Source: VYFG01 sp965248685 | Lineage (GTDB): Bacteria; Pseudomonadota; Gammaproteobacteria; Arenicellales; Poriferihabitantaceae | DNA length: 64,000 nt | Reading direction: 5' to 3' | Assembly: GCA_965248685.1 (NCBI GenBank) | Contig: CBDFKC010000003.1 | Coordinates: forward strand, 1,674,001-1,738,000 | Shown: positions 8,190 through 16,517 of the stretch, in pieces | Numbering within the stretch: position 1 is the stretch's first letter | Layout of the letters: every line of letters starts with the position of its first letter | Notes under the pieces: model-generated | What the model saw: only the letters and a program-made list of their open reading frames with translations | What the model was told of the DNA's origin: nothing | Database searches by the model: none | Made by a program: the position numbers and the translations under genes

Positions 8190-9419
8190 TTAATCGGGTT
8201 CTGCCATTGCGTATATATCGATTTCGATGGACATACCTTCGTATGCCAGCACGGGTAAGGGAACGCCAGTGGTGGCAGGCCCAGGGTCGGTAAAATAAGA
8301 CGACCGTATTGGTAGGTTGGCATTGAGTGCATCGGCGCCGCAATCACCTTTGTAAACCGCCATCACCTTGCAAATATCCGAATAGTCAGCGCCCAGTTCA
8401 TTGAGGATGGTTTTAATATGCGCCATAGCCTGATGGGTTTGCGGGGTCAGTTGGTCGGGATGTACCGCATGGCCTTGCTTGTCTAACGATACTTGGCCAC
8501 CCAGAAAAATCATCTCACCACACTTGAGCCCGTGTTTGTAAGGGAGATGGACATGCCAATCCCACAACGAGTCCGGCCAGACGTGTCGTCGAGGCATGTG
8601 TTCGCCGTTTTCTCCAAGCATTGCGATAACGCCAATCTTGATCAGCACCTTTGGGTCCGCGTGGCGGGGTATCGGAATACCAGTCGCGGCAGGTCCAGGC
8701 TCACTAAAGTTGCTGGCGAAGTCCAGCGCCGCGGGTTCGAAGTCGTCAATAGCATCGCCACCAGCATACCAACGGTTATTTTTCACTACATCGTCGAAGT
8801 CGGCGCCAAACGAATTCAGTGCTCGCTTAATATTGGATGCAACCGCCTGAGACTGATCGAGAATTTTACCTTCGCCTACTAAACTGCCTTTGCCGTCCAC
8901 CGGTCCCTGTGCAGAAACGAAAATCATTTTACCGCAGCGAACCGCGCTGCAAAATCCTCGGGGCAAACAGCCCGGATAAGTGTCTTCGGCATAGGTTCGC
9001 GCCATAGCAGAACCGTCAACCGACCGCATGGCAACGCATTCAATTTCAACCCGCATTCCTTCATAAGCCAAATAGGACACCGGAACGGGTGTAACCGCGG
9101 TACGGGCTCCATCGGATAGCCCGTTTGACACCATTTCGAGAAAAGCCTGCTCATCCACGCTGCCATCGTTAACATAAAAACAGATTAAATGAACCAGGTC
9201 ATCCATGCTGGCACCGAGTCCTGTAAGCACCCGCTCGAGGTTTTGCATAACCTTGGTAGTTTGGGCAGGAAGATCGTTGGGGTTTAACACTACGCCATCC
9301 GGGGTCAAATCTACCTGACCACCTACCCACAATATATCTCCACATCGAACCCCATGCTTATGGGTCACCGTTATCGGCCAATTCCAGTGATCCTTGGGCC
9401 AGCAATGTTGTTTATTCAT
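8190..9419 (-). CDS. Triple-domain Rid (YjgF/YER057c/UK114) family fusion protein
   Basis: The 409 residues divide into three consecutive Rid-like domains, at about 10-133, 140-268 and 283-405. Each has a G-(D/E/K)-(M/I)-(I/L)-(F/W)-hydrophobic strand followed by SAQG or GGQV, a helical segment beginning with Q, an LGA-D or FGADF turn, and a closing GP-ATG(I/V)P or T-VPV plus E-x-E strand. Ordinary Rid proteins are about 130 residues and form trimers. Here the three subunits appear fused in one chain, which could build a pseudo-trimer. RidA hydrolyses reactive enamine/imine intermediates; other subgroups deaminate aminoacrylate-like compounds in catabolic operons. It could quench imines formed by the amine oxidases nearby (inference). 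Confidence 0.85.
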   Translation of the reverse strand: MNKQHCWPKDHWNWPITVTHKHGVRCGDILWVGGQVDLTPDGVVLNPNDLPAQTTKVMQNLERVLTGLGASMDDLVHLICFYVNDGSVDEQAFLEMVSNGLSDGARTAVTPVPVSYLAYEGMRVEIECVAMRSVDGSAMARTYAEDTYPGCLPRGFCSAVRCGKMIFVSAQGPVDGKGSLVGEGKILDQSQAVASNIKRALNSFGADFDDVVKNNRWYAGGDAIDDFEPAALDFASNFSEPGPAATGIPIPRHADPKVLIKIGVIAMLGENGEHMPRRHVWPDSLWDWHVHLPYKHGLKCGEMIFLGGQVSLDKQGHAVHPDQLTPQTHQAMAHIKTILNELGADYSDICKVMAVYKGDCGADALNANLPIRSSYFTDPGPATTGVPLPVLAYEGMSIEIDIYAMAEPD

Positions 9420-9453
9420 ATCGTTTCAACTTTTATTATTGAACTTGCGAATT

Positions 9454-11043
9454 CTACAGTGGATTTATTTGCGCGGCGTCTGCTAAAAGTTTTTTGGCGT
9501 GCTCAACCGGTACACCGATATTCGAACCGGAGTAATCCGGAATAACCGCGGCATTAATCGCGACCACATTACCGTCAATATTTAGTACCGGACCACCACT
9601 GCCGCCATGGGTAGTTTCCGCGTCATAAATAACCGTCGCCATTGATACTCTGGCAACTATTCCTCGACTAGCGAGGGGATGAATATACTTTTTTTGGGCC
9701 AGCCTATTGGCAATCTCCCAGAAATTAATTTCTTCGTCCTTGCTCAGGTCATCAATAAATTTGCTACCAGATTGCGCTACCATGGACCGAAGACCAGTTG
9801 GATATCCCATTACGATAACCTCATCACCAAGGGCCGGTCCTGATTCGCTAAGAAGTAGACGCGGAATATTTTCGGTAGCCACGGAACCGGACAACACGGC
9901 AAGATCGGCTTCCTCGCTGGCGCTTACAAAAGTGACTGCAAACGGTTCGGTATTGTCTGGTAGATAACCGAGAAACCGAGTCATCTCGGGCTCCATCCCC
10001 CGTTCCTCCATCAACGAAATTTGGGTGTCATTTTCCCAGGGCAGGGCGACGTGGCGATTGGTCAGTAGCATACCCGTATCGCTGACCACAAACGCGGTGC
10101 CGGTAAACAAACGTTCCGCCACAGCCCCTTCTCCTTCCAGGGTCAATAACGGCTGGCTTCTAGGTGTCATCAGTATGTTCCCTGCATCGTCTTCCACGTG
10201 CCTGAGCATCCGTCCAGTCGCGGCCTCTCTGTATCCATAAGCACCCTGGAGAAATACTACGGACGCAGCCGCCGAGCGAATAACCCTTGCATTGGATTCG
10301 GTTCGGGCTTCCAGGGCAGCCAAACGTTCACTGGCGCTGGTTAGGTTTTGATTGAGTTCCTGGCGTAAATCGATCAGGTCTCCAGGACGCAATATTTCTT
10401 CGCGAGTCCTGGCGAGCACGCTGCCAAAAGCATCCAATCGTTCTCCGTCACTCACCAGATGAGCGCGTAGCTGTTCAGCTGAACGCATCTGATTTAGCAT
10501 AATTAATGACAGGGCAATCAACGAAATTATCATTACTGAGCGAAACAACAGGGTAGTTTGTTTGGTCAGGCTTCCAAATAAATTGCGGGTGGCGCGTTTG
10601 ATTTTGGAAAGCGTTGGTAGTCGACTAACCCGGGCGTAGTCAACGTAGTCACCAATCAGTTCGGAAACTGTCTTGCGTAACAACATGCCATCGCGATGCA
10701 AATTGAAACGGCACAACGGACCAGTGTCACCAAATTCGATCAGGTCCCTACTGGACAATATTTTCGCCGAGACCCGCTCTCCGTTAACCCAGACTGAATG
10801 ATCACCACAAGCTTCAATTTCAAATGAATCCTCGGCTCGGTGCAAGCGCGCTAATACCTCTACCTCTGGTGGATACTGTTGTGGAGGTGAGATGCGTAAG
10901 GTACGACTGTCGCTGCTAAAAATATCCAGGGCGTCTCCTTCCAGCCAGGATGCAGTACCCCTTGAAGGTCCGGTCAGATGCTCGAGCGTGGCTGTAGTGG
11001 CAGCAGAATTGCCCGGTGCACCATTGCTAGTTGCGTCGCCCAT
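9454..11043 (-). CDS. FHA domain / transmembrane / trypsin-like serine protease
   Basis: This 529-residue protein has three parts. An N-terminal FHA-like beta domain (about 45-120, with a VWVNGERV-type turn) would face the cytosol. A single transmembrane helix spans about 166-184. A periplasmic part has a heptad-like stretch (about 190-255) and a DegP-type protease domain. The catalytic triad is visible: His331 in LLTNRHVALP, Asp380 in EEADLAVLSG and Ser482 in HGGSGGPVLN. No PDZ domain follows. FHA domains bind phosphothreonine peptides, so the layout suggests a protease controlled by Ser/Thr phosphorylation across the membrane (inference). No kinase or phosphatase gene lies nearby. It is co-oriented with the triple-Rid gene 34 bases downstream. 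Confidence 0.85.
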   Translation of the reverse strand: MGDATSNGAPGNSAATTATLEHLTGPSRGTASWLEGDALDIFSSDSRTLRISPPQQYPPEVEVLARLHRAEDSFEIEACGDHSVWVNGERVSAKILSSRDLIEFGDTGPLCRFNLHRDGMLLRKTVSELIGDYVDYARVSRLPTLSKIKRATRNLFGSLTKQTTLLFRSVMIISLIALSLIMLNQMRSAEQLRAHLVSDGERLDAFGSVLARTREEILRPGDLIDLRQELNQNLTSASERLAALEARTESNARVIRSAAASVVFLQGAYGYREAATGRMLRHVEDDAGNILMTPRSQPLLTLEGEGAVAERLFTGTAFVVSDTGMLLTNRHVALPWENDTQISLMEERGMEPEMTRFLGYLPDNTEPFAVTFVSASEEADLAVLSGSVATENIPRLLLSESGPALGDEVIVMGYPTGLRSMVAQSGSKFIDDLSKDEEINFWEIANRLAQKKYIHPLASRGIVARVSMATVIYDAETTHGGSGGPVLNIDGNVVAINAAVIPDYSGSNIGVPVEHAKKLLADAAQINPL

Positions 11044-11181
11044 ATGCTGTTCCCTACATCATGTGGATACACTATAACACTATAAATTACTGAACTAATT
11101 CAGGGGAATCACCGGGGCAGGTTTCCTGGCCGCCATAGGTCAGGTATTCTTGCCGAACATTATCTCTTGCGATGAAAAGTC

Positions 11182-12078
11182 ATGAACAAACAAACGACGA
11201 TGGAATCTGTGCAATGGTCGGTTGAAGCCCAGACCGGGGTGTTAACGGATATTCTTCTGGGTGATCCGTCGCATTTTCGCTGGGTTCCGCTAAACTCAAT
11301 TTCTGCTATTACATTTGCCCATCAGGAAAAGATGGGGCACCGTTTTGATCATCAAAAAGCCCTGAAACAACATCAGAAGATGGTAGAGGTGTACCAGGAA
11401 AATGGTGTACGTTGCCATTTCGTTGAAGCCGACGAAGGCTTGCCGAGTAGTGTTTTTACCCGAGATTCAAGCTTTATGACTCCCTGGGGTGCGGTGATAA
11501 CCAGTATCCAAACCCCGCCCCGACGCCAGGATTACTCTGTGGTTTCGGAATTTTATCGTGATGCAGGTATCCCGATCTGGAAGTGGATTACCGCCGACCA
11601 CTTTGAAGGTGGAGATTTCTGTATCCTCAAGCCAGGGGTTGCACTGCTTGGCTGGGCTGGTGATCGCTCGACCAAAGCAGGGGCCGAGCAGGTTGCCTCC
11701 TGGCTGGAACAGAAAAATTGGCAGGCACACGTTATTCCGTTGGCCCCCCAGTTTGTCCATATGGACGCTGTGGTTGTTATGCTGGAGAAGGGTCTTGCCC
11801 TGGTTTGCGTGGACGCACTACCTGATTATGCTCTGGAGATACTTGCTGCGGAGGAAATTGAAATTATTCCGGTTTCCTATGCAGATTGTGTCAAGCTTGG
11901 CGGCAATCTGGTTAGTTTGGGAAATAGCAGGGTGTTGTCGATGTCCCACAATATCAATGTGAACCGGGTGCTGGCGCAACGGGGATTTGAGGTGAGCGCT
12001 ATCGACTATGACATGTTTGCCCTCGGTGGCGGTGGGGTACATTGTTCCTGCCACGAATTGCGCCGGGAAGCCGATTAA
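11182..12078 (+). CDS. Amidinotransferase/DDAH-superfamily guanidino deiminase
   Basis: The 298-residue protein has the guanidine-modifying enzyme fold. Visible catalytic elements are the FTRDSSF motif, EGGDF, a His in QFVHMDAVV, and the nucleophilic Cys in GGGVHCSCHE near the C-terminus. Members include dimethylarginine dimethylaminohydrolase, arginine deiminase and amidinotransferases; its length matches the first two. They attack the guanidino carbon, releasing an amine or ammonia and leaving a ureido product. The N-carbamoyl hydrolase starts nine bases downstream, so a guanidino-to-ureido-to-amine sequence is plausible. ATG at 11182 is used; a second ATG five codons later is possible. The exact substrate (arginine, a methylarginine or a guanidino acid) is not decided by the sequence. 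Confidence 0.85.
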   Translation: MNKQTTMESVQWSVEAQTGVLTDILLGDPSHFRWVPLNSISAITFAHQEKMGHRFDHQKALKQHQKMVEVYQENGVRCHFVEADEGLPSSVFTRDSSFMTPWGAVITSIQTPPRRQDYSVVSEFYRDAGIPIWKWITADHFEGGDFCILKPGVALLGWAGDRSTKAGAEQVASWLEQKNWQAHVIPLAPQFVHMDAVVVMLEKGLALVCVDALPDYALEILAAEEIEIIPVSYADCVKLGGNLVSLGNSRVLSMSHNINVNRVLAQRGFEVSAIDYDMFALGGGGVHCSCHELRREAD

Positions 12079-12087
12079 ATCTGACCA

Positions 12088-13320
12088 ATGCCAGCGATTA
12101 ATCCGCAACGGTTGATTGAGGACTTATCAGAGTTAAGGCAATTCGGTGCAAAAGATAGCGGCGTCGTCCGAACCACTTATTCTGATGTAGATATTGCATC
12201 GAGACATTGGCTAGTGGAAAAAATGCGTAGCGCCAATCTCGATGCCAGCATTGATGGGGTTGGTAATGTCATCGGCCGTTCTCGCCTGCCCGGAAAATGT
12301 GTTTTGCTCGGTTCCCATACCGATACCCAATTAACCGGCGGTTGGCTGGATGGTGCCCTGGGGGTCATCTATGGGCTTGAGGTGGCCCGAGCAATGTCCG
12401 AAGATTTAAATACACAAGCGCTTGCGGTAGACGTTGCGTCGTGGGCAGATGAAGAGTCGAGTTATCTCGGAATGGTTGGCAGCCGATCATTTTGTGGTCA
12501 AGTTTCCGAAAACGAAATTAAAGCAGCGGTTGGCAAAGATGGTCGTCGCCTGATAGATGCATTAGAGGTACATGGATTACTGGACCAACCGAGAACTCGG
12601 TTAGATCCCTCGCGTCAGGTAGCGTATCTGGAAGCTCATATCGAGCAAGGCCCAACCCTCGAAGCAGCTAATAAAAAAATTGGCGTAGTGACCACCATCA
12701 TCGGTATGCGTGATTTTGAAATCGCATTTTCCGGTCAGCAGAATCATGCTGGTACTACTCCCATGAAGTTGAGACGGGACGCCGGGATGCAGCTTATTCA
12801 TTTTGCCCATGGGTTGACTACAGCAGTTGCTGAAGTAGCGGGGGACAGAACCGTCTGGACCATAGGAAACATTGATTTCGAACCGGGTGCCCCCAGCATC
12901 ATCCCTGGGCGCGCTAGGATGCTGTGGCAGTTTCGTGATCCAGAAGAAACACGGCTCGACCAACTACAGCGATTAACCGAAGATATGGTGGAATCGTTTA
13001 ACGCAACCAATGCAGTGCAAGCGACGCTGATATTGCGTGATAATTCGGCGCGAGCTGCGCCGATGAATGACTTTCTACAACAACGGCTGGCAAGTTCTGC
13101 ACAGATTCACTGTGCGAAACAATGGGTGTCTATGCCAAGTGGCGCCGCCCATGATGCGCAAAATCTGGCCAATCACATTCCTACTGGCATGCTGTTTATT
13201 CCCAGTGTCAATGGTATCAGCCATAGTTTCGAAGAAGACAGTCACGAGGAAGACATTATCCTGGGTTGTCAGGTGCTGGCTGATGCGGTTGCGGAAATTT
13301 TAATCGCCAAAAATAGTTAG
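12088..13320 (+). CDS. M20-family N-carbamoyl-L-amino-acid hydrolase / allantoate amidohydrolase-like
   Basis: This 410-residue metallopeptidase-fold protein carries the M20 metal-binding pattern: GSHTDTQ, then GGWLDGALGV, then WADEES, then EAHIEQGP. The dimerisation-domain signature FSGQQNHAGTTPM and a C-terminal MPSGAAHDA motif are also present. These together mark the N-carbamoyl amino acid hydrolase / allantoate amidohydrolase / beta-ureidopropionase group. Such enzymes cleave ureido acids to amine, CO2 and ammonia with two metal ions. It lies immediately behind the guanidino deiminase, whose ureido product would be its natural substrate; products of the HyuAB hydantoinase 7 kb away are another possible source. 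The operon ends at a hairpin terminator shared with the convergent lipoprotein gene. Confidence 0.87.
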   Translation: MPAINPQRLIEDLSELRQFGAKDSGVVRTTYSDVDIASRHWLVEKMRSANLDASIDGVGNVIGRSRLPGKCVLLGSHTDTQLTGGWLDGALGVIYGLEVARAMSEDLNTQALAVDVASWADEESSYLGMVGSRSFCGQVSENEIKAAVGKDGRRLIDALEVHGLLDQPRTRLDPSRQVAYLEAHIEQGPTLEAANKKIGVVTTIIGMRDFEIAFSGQQNHAGTTPMKLRRDAGMQLIHFAHGLTTAVAEVAGDRTVWTIGNIDFEPGAPSIIPGRARMLWQFRDPEETRLDQLQRLTEDMVESFNATNAVQATLILRDNSARAAPMNDFLQQRLASSAQIHCAKQWVSMPSGAAHDAQNLANHIPTGMLFIPSVNGISHSFEEDSHEEDIILGCQVLADAVAEILIAKNS

Positions 13321-13363
13321 TGTTTTTGGAATAAACGGCCAGAAGAATTGGGCCTTGGAATTT

Positions 13364-13389
13364 GAAAAGAGACCCGAAGGTCTCTTTTC
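13364..13389. terminator. Bidirectional intrinsic terminator
   Basis: A perfect 11-bp stem (GAAAAGAGACC paired with GGTCTCTTTTC) encloses a CGAA tetraloop. A-rich and T-rich tracts on the two arms mean that it can work in both directions. It lies between the ends of two convergent genes, the N-carbamoyl hydrolase (+) and the lipoprotein (-). Confidence 0.85.
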
Positions 13390-13415
13390 TATGTTTTGAT
13401 CAGAGGTTCCTTAGG

Positions 13416-13874
13416 CTAATTCAATAAACCGTAACTATCGCCGGATTTAATATCAACCTTTTTCTTTTTTCCGTTATTTTCTGGTTTATAGTCGTTTTTA
13501 GTGACCTCAGAAATATAGTCACCTTCCACCGTCTGAAACAGACGGAAACAGTATGACAGCTCGGGTTTTGTCCACTTATGTGCACCACTATAAATTGTGC
13601 AGATTTCCCCGTCATCCGTAACCGTCGAAACGGACTTTGCGTTTTCTTTACCCCAATCTCCCCATGCCTTCCCGGCACCGGCCAGATCTTCTGGTCCGAA
13701 ATATTCTGCCCAGCGGCCATAATCGGTTCTGGAGGTCATGGTATTGCCACCAAGGACGTGGGTCGCCTCCGCCCCATCGAGCGCTTTCATTTCTTCAACG
13801 CTTGGTACCGACGCGCACCCAGATACTGTTACCGTGGCTAACAAAGCCACTCCGGCTATAAATTCTGTTTTCAT
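13416..13874 (-). CDS. Small predicted lipoprotein
   Basis: The 152-residue product starts with a basic n-region and hydrophobic core and has a lipobox TVSGCAS, so Cys19 would be lipidated after signal peptidase II cleavage. ATG at 13874 is chosen over an upstream in-frame ATG because CGGAG stands seven bases before it and the signal peptide begins there. The mature part has a GKEW/GAEA-like LDGAEATHVLGGNT segment and a central beta-strand-rich region with a paired Cys (EICTIY and LSYCFRLF). It resembles, by eye only, small outer-membrane-anchored domain proteins of unknown function. It is transcribed toward the hydrolase operon, away from the Rieske gene, with which it shares a 240-base divergent intergenic region. 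Function not recognised. Confidence 0.75.
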   Translation of the reverse strand: MKTEFIAGVALLATVTVSGCASVPSVEEMKALDGAEATHVLGGNTMTSRTDYGRWAEYFGPEDLAGAGKAWGDWGKENAKSVSTVTDDGEICTIYSGAHKWTKPELSYCFRLFQTVEGDYISEVTKNDYKPENNGKKKKVDIKSGDSYGLLN

Positions 13875-14023
13875 CTTGAAACTCCGATTGGTTAAATGGA
13901 GAACCAAATATAGTTAGCGGATCGTTGTGAGAATGTGGGAAACACCAAAGGTGATGCATTTATCGCGATAAATAATTCATCAAGGAAACCGCTGAACTGT
14001 CCCGGGTGGGCTCTATGGAGCAC

Positions 14024-14052
14024 TTGACTATATCGTGACATAAGAGTAAATT
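14024..14052 (+). promoter_or_regulatory. Candidate sigma70 promoter for the first Rieske-GS gene set
   Basis: TTGACT and TAAATT are separated by 17 bases, in an AT-rich segment 63 bases before the Rieske start codon. The -35 matches five of six consensus positions and the -10 four of six. It overlaps the approach to the inverted repeat just downstream. Called by eye only. Confidence 0.45.
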
Positions 14053-14053
14053 T

Positions 14054-14098
14054 TTACGTTATAAGTAGATAATATTATGTAAATTACGAATAACGTAA
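14054..14098. promoter_or_regulatory. Long inverted repeat, candidate operator
   Basis: TTACGTTAT at 14054-14062 is the exact reverse complement of ATAACGTAA at 14090-14098. Additional half-like ACGTAA or TTACG words lie between and just after them. The repeat sits between the candidate promoter and the Rieske start codon, so a bound regulator could block or loop the promoter. The regulator is unknown; the Lrp-type protein encoded at 16518-16988 is a candidate by position only. Confidence 0.5.
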
Positions 14099-14114
14099 CA
14101 AAATTCATCACGTA

Positions 14115-15455
14115 ATGTCAGAATCAACATCACAGGATCGAAAGAACTTCTCCCCATTCAGCGGTTATCACCAAAGCTGGGAAGGACAGCCAGATCACGT
14201 ACTCACCGAAGTGGGTCCGGGAACCGTTTGCGGTGAATACCTCCGCAGATACTGGCATCCAGTATTTATCACCAGCGAACTGGGTATTCATCCCAAATTG
14301 ATTAAAGTATTGGGTGAAGAGCTGGTTCTGTTTCGAGATCAGGGAGGGCAACTGGGACTGGTACATAAAAAATGTCCCCATCGTCGCGCCTCCCTGGAGT
14401 ACGGGCGTTGCGAAGCCCGGGGAATTAGATGTTGTTATCACGGCTGGTTGTTCGATGTGGATGGATCGATTCTAGAAATTCCCGGAGAACTTGAAGATTC
14501 TCCGTCGGCCAAAGCGGCCATGGAAACACGCCGGCTCGGGGCCTATCCAGTATTGGAATTTAAAGGGCTGATTTTTGCCTATCTGGGACCGATGGAGGAA
14601 AAGCCAGCGTTTCCGTTATACGATGCCTTTGATATTCCAGGCATGGTAATGACGCCATACGCAGCGCCCTTTAACTGTAATTGGATTCAGGTTCTCGACG
14701 CCATTGTCGATCCGGTGCATACCGCCTATCTGCACCAAAATCAATTCTCTGATGGTTTTGGAAAATTAGGCGAAGTTCAGTTTTATCACCGGGATAAGTC
14801 CCGTTTCCTTGGCACCCATTCCCGGCGCGTTGGCGATAATATCTGGGTGCGGGTGAATGAATTAATCCTGCCTAATTTTACCCAGTCAGGTTCGGCATTC
14901 GCGGTAGACGGCACCAAATCTAGTTACTTTGGGAGAAGCGCGTTTACTCGCTGGGTGGTTCCCCTTGATGATAAGAGATGTATTGCCTACGCCTGGGGAA
15001 ACTTTGGAGAACGGGGAGATCCCATGGAATGGAATACGCCGGAAGGGATGCAATTGATCGAACAGGGAGAATTACTTGATCGCAGTTATCAGGAAAAGCA
15101 ACAGAGCCCGGGAGATGTTGAGGCGGTGGAAGGCATGGGACGAATTTCCGATCACGAAAAAGAATATCTGGTGGCGGGCGATCGTGGAATCACCCTGTAT
15201 CGACGTCAAATTCGGCGGCTATGTCGTGATCTGGCCAAAGGCAAGCTTCCTCCCCAGCCAACAGAGTTAGCTGACGGTGTGATTCCGACCCATGGCAGCG
15301 ATACCGTCATAAAGGCTCCTTGTGATCCAGGAGAAAATGACCAAATCTTAATCAACCAGATAAATGATCAGGTGATGGATTTGATATTTGAAGCGGATAG
15401 CTTGTCCGGAGACGAGCGCGACCAATTTTTATTAGAACAACTGGAACGCCTCTAA
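14115..15455 (+). CDS. Rieske oxygenase alpha subunit, LigXa/phthalate-4,5-dioxygenase-like (copy 1)
   Basis: The 446-residue protein has Rieske ligands Cys87-x-His89 and Cys106-x2-His109 and catalytic iron ligands in the DAIVDPVHTAYLH motif (Asp199, His202, His207). The early EYLRRYWHPV motif is typical of the class I two-component oxygenases related to phthalate dioxygenase and 5-carboxyvanillate O-demethylase. These use a separate reductase for hydroxylation or O-/N-dealkylation. No reductase gene is in the window. It heads a run with a 2-hydroxyacid dehydrogenase, an Lrp regulator, a GS-like ligase and a MetX-like protein. The oxygenase at 30666 is a clear paralogue paired with a second GS-like gene. 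No ribosome-binding site stands out before the ATG. Confidence 0.87.
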   Translation: MSESTSQDRKNFSPFSGYHQSWEGQPDHVLTEVGPGTVCGEYLRRYWHPVFITSELGIHPKLIKVLGEELVLFRDQGGQLGLVHKKCPHRRASLEYGRCEARGIRCCYHGWLFDVDGSILEIPGELEDSPSAKAAMETRRLGAYPVLEFKGLIFAYLGPMEEKPAFPLYDAFDIPGMVMTPYAAPFNCNWIQVLDAIVDPVHTAYLHQNQFSDGFGKLGEVQFYHRDKSRFLGTHSRRVGDNIWVRVNELILPNFTQSGSAFAVDGTKSSYFGRSAFTRWVVPLDDKRCIAYAWGNFGERGDPMEWNTPEGMQLIEQGELLDRSYQEKQQSPGDVEAVEGMGRISDHEKEYLVAGDRGITLYRRQIRRLCRDLAKGKLPPQPTELADGVIPTHGSDTVIKAPCDPGENDQILINQINDQVMDLIFEADSLSGDERDQFLLEQLERL

Positions 15456-15479
15456 TAACTGCCGATGACAAAATAAAAC

Positions 15480-16499
15480 ATGAACAAAATAAAAGTCCAT
15501 ATCAAGAATAATCATTATTCTTCGGATACCTTTCCAAATACCGCCGAAGGTGAAGAAGTCTTTACAATTACCCGGAAGCGATACGAGACTGTGGCGGCGC
15601 AGTACCCCGACATTGCGGAAAAACTCGATGTCTTTATCGATTGGGATACCGATAATTTTAACCAGTCCATGGCAGACTCCGATGTGCTGGTGGCATGGAA
15701 TCTTCCTACTGAAAACCTGGATAAAATAGCACCCCGACTCCAATGGATACATATAATTGGTGCCGGTGTTGAGCATCTGACGCCGATGAATTGGCTGCCG
15801 CCGGGTGTTACCCTGGTGAATAATAAAGGTGTCCACGCGGCCAAGGGTGGAGAGTTTGGATTGATGTCGATCCTGATGTTGCACAACGCGATGCCGGCTA
15901 TCATGCATAACCAGTCTAGTGCGATATATGACTCAATTTATTCTACGCCGATAGCGGGAAAGACCGTAGTCGTAATCGGGGTTGGCAGCATCGGTGGATC
16001 TGTTGCCAAACACGCCCAGAGTATCGGTCTCCATGTTATTGGGGTAAGTCGTCATGGCGGACAGGTCGACGGTGTTGACGAAATTTTCCCGGTGAGTCAA
16101 TTGGATGCGGTGCTGCCCAGGGCAGATTTTGTATTTGTGGTAACACCATTAACCAATGAAACCCGCAATTTGTTAAATCGCGATCGACTAAATTTGTTCA
16201 AACGCGGTGCCGGCCTGGTTAATATTGGTCGCGCCGCTGTGGTTGACTATCAGGCGCTGGCAGAAAAACTTGAAAATGGCTCTCTGAGTGGCGCAATCCT
16301 TGACGTGTTTGACGAAGAGCCCCTACCGACGGATTCGCCGTATTGGAAAGTACCGAATTTGATCGTTACACCCCATGTTTCCGCTGATGACGGCAACGTC
16401 TATGTTGCATTGACCCTGAAACTATTCTTCGAAAACATGCAGCGTTACCTGGATGGTGCTCCATTAGCCAATCAGGTCAAGGCGGATCTGGGATATTAA
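15480..16499 (+). CDS. D-2-hydroxyacid dehydrogenase (NAD(P)-dependent)
   Basis: This 339-residue protein belongs to the D-isomer-specific 2-hydroxyacid dehydrogenase family. It has a Rossmann GVGSIGGSVA motif (about residue 166), the catalytic Arg in LVNIGRAAVV, Glu in FDEEPLP and His in TPHVSADD. Members reduce 2-oxo acids or oxidise D-2-hydroxy acids with NAD(P)H in the cytosol. The ATG is 25 bases after the Rieske stop, suggesting one operon. It might process an oxo or hydroxy acid released after oxygenase attack; the substrate is not predictable. The stop codon lies inside a short tandem duplication shared with the following spacer. Confidence 0.87.
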   Translation: MNKIKVHIKNNHYSSDTFPNTAEGEEVFTITRKRYETVAAQYPDIAEKLDVFIDWDTDNFNQSMADSDVLVAWNLPTENLDKIAPRLQWIHIIGAGVEHLTPMNWLPPGVTLVNNKGVHAAKGGEFGLMSILMLHNAMPAIMHNQSSAIYDSIYSTPIAGKTVVVIGVGSIGGSVAKHAQSIGLHVIGVSRHGGQVDGVDEIFPVSQLDAVLPRADFVFVVTPLTNETRNLLNRDRLNLFKRGAGLVNIGRAAVVDYQALAEKLENGSLSGAILDVFDEEPLPTDSPYWKVPNLIVTPHVSADDGNVYVALTLKLFFENMQRYLDGAPLANQVKADLGY

Positions 16500-16514
16500 G
16501 GCGGATCTGATATT
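16479..16514 (+). repeat. Short tandem duplication across a stop codon
   Basis: The 19-base unit at 16479-16497 beginning AAGGCGGATCTG is repeated directly at 16498-16514 with two bases missing. It covers the last codons of the dehydrogenase and the spacer before the Lrp gene, and is probably a replication-slippage duplication. Confidence 0.7.
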
Positions 16515-16517
16515 TTA

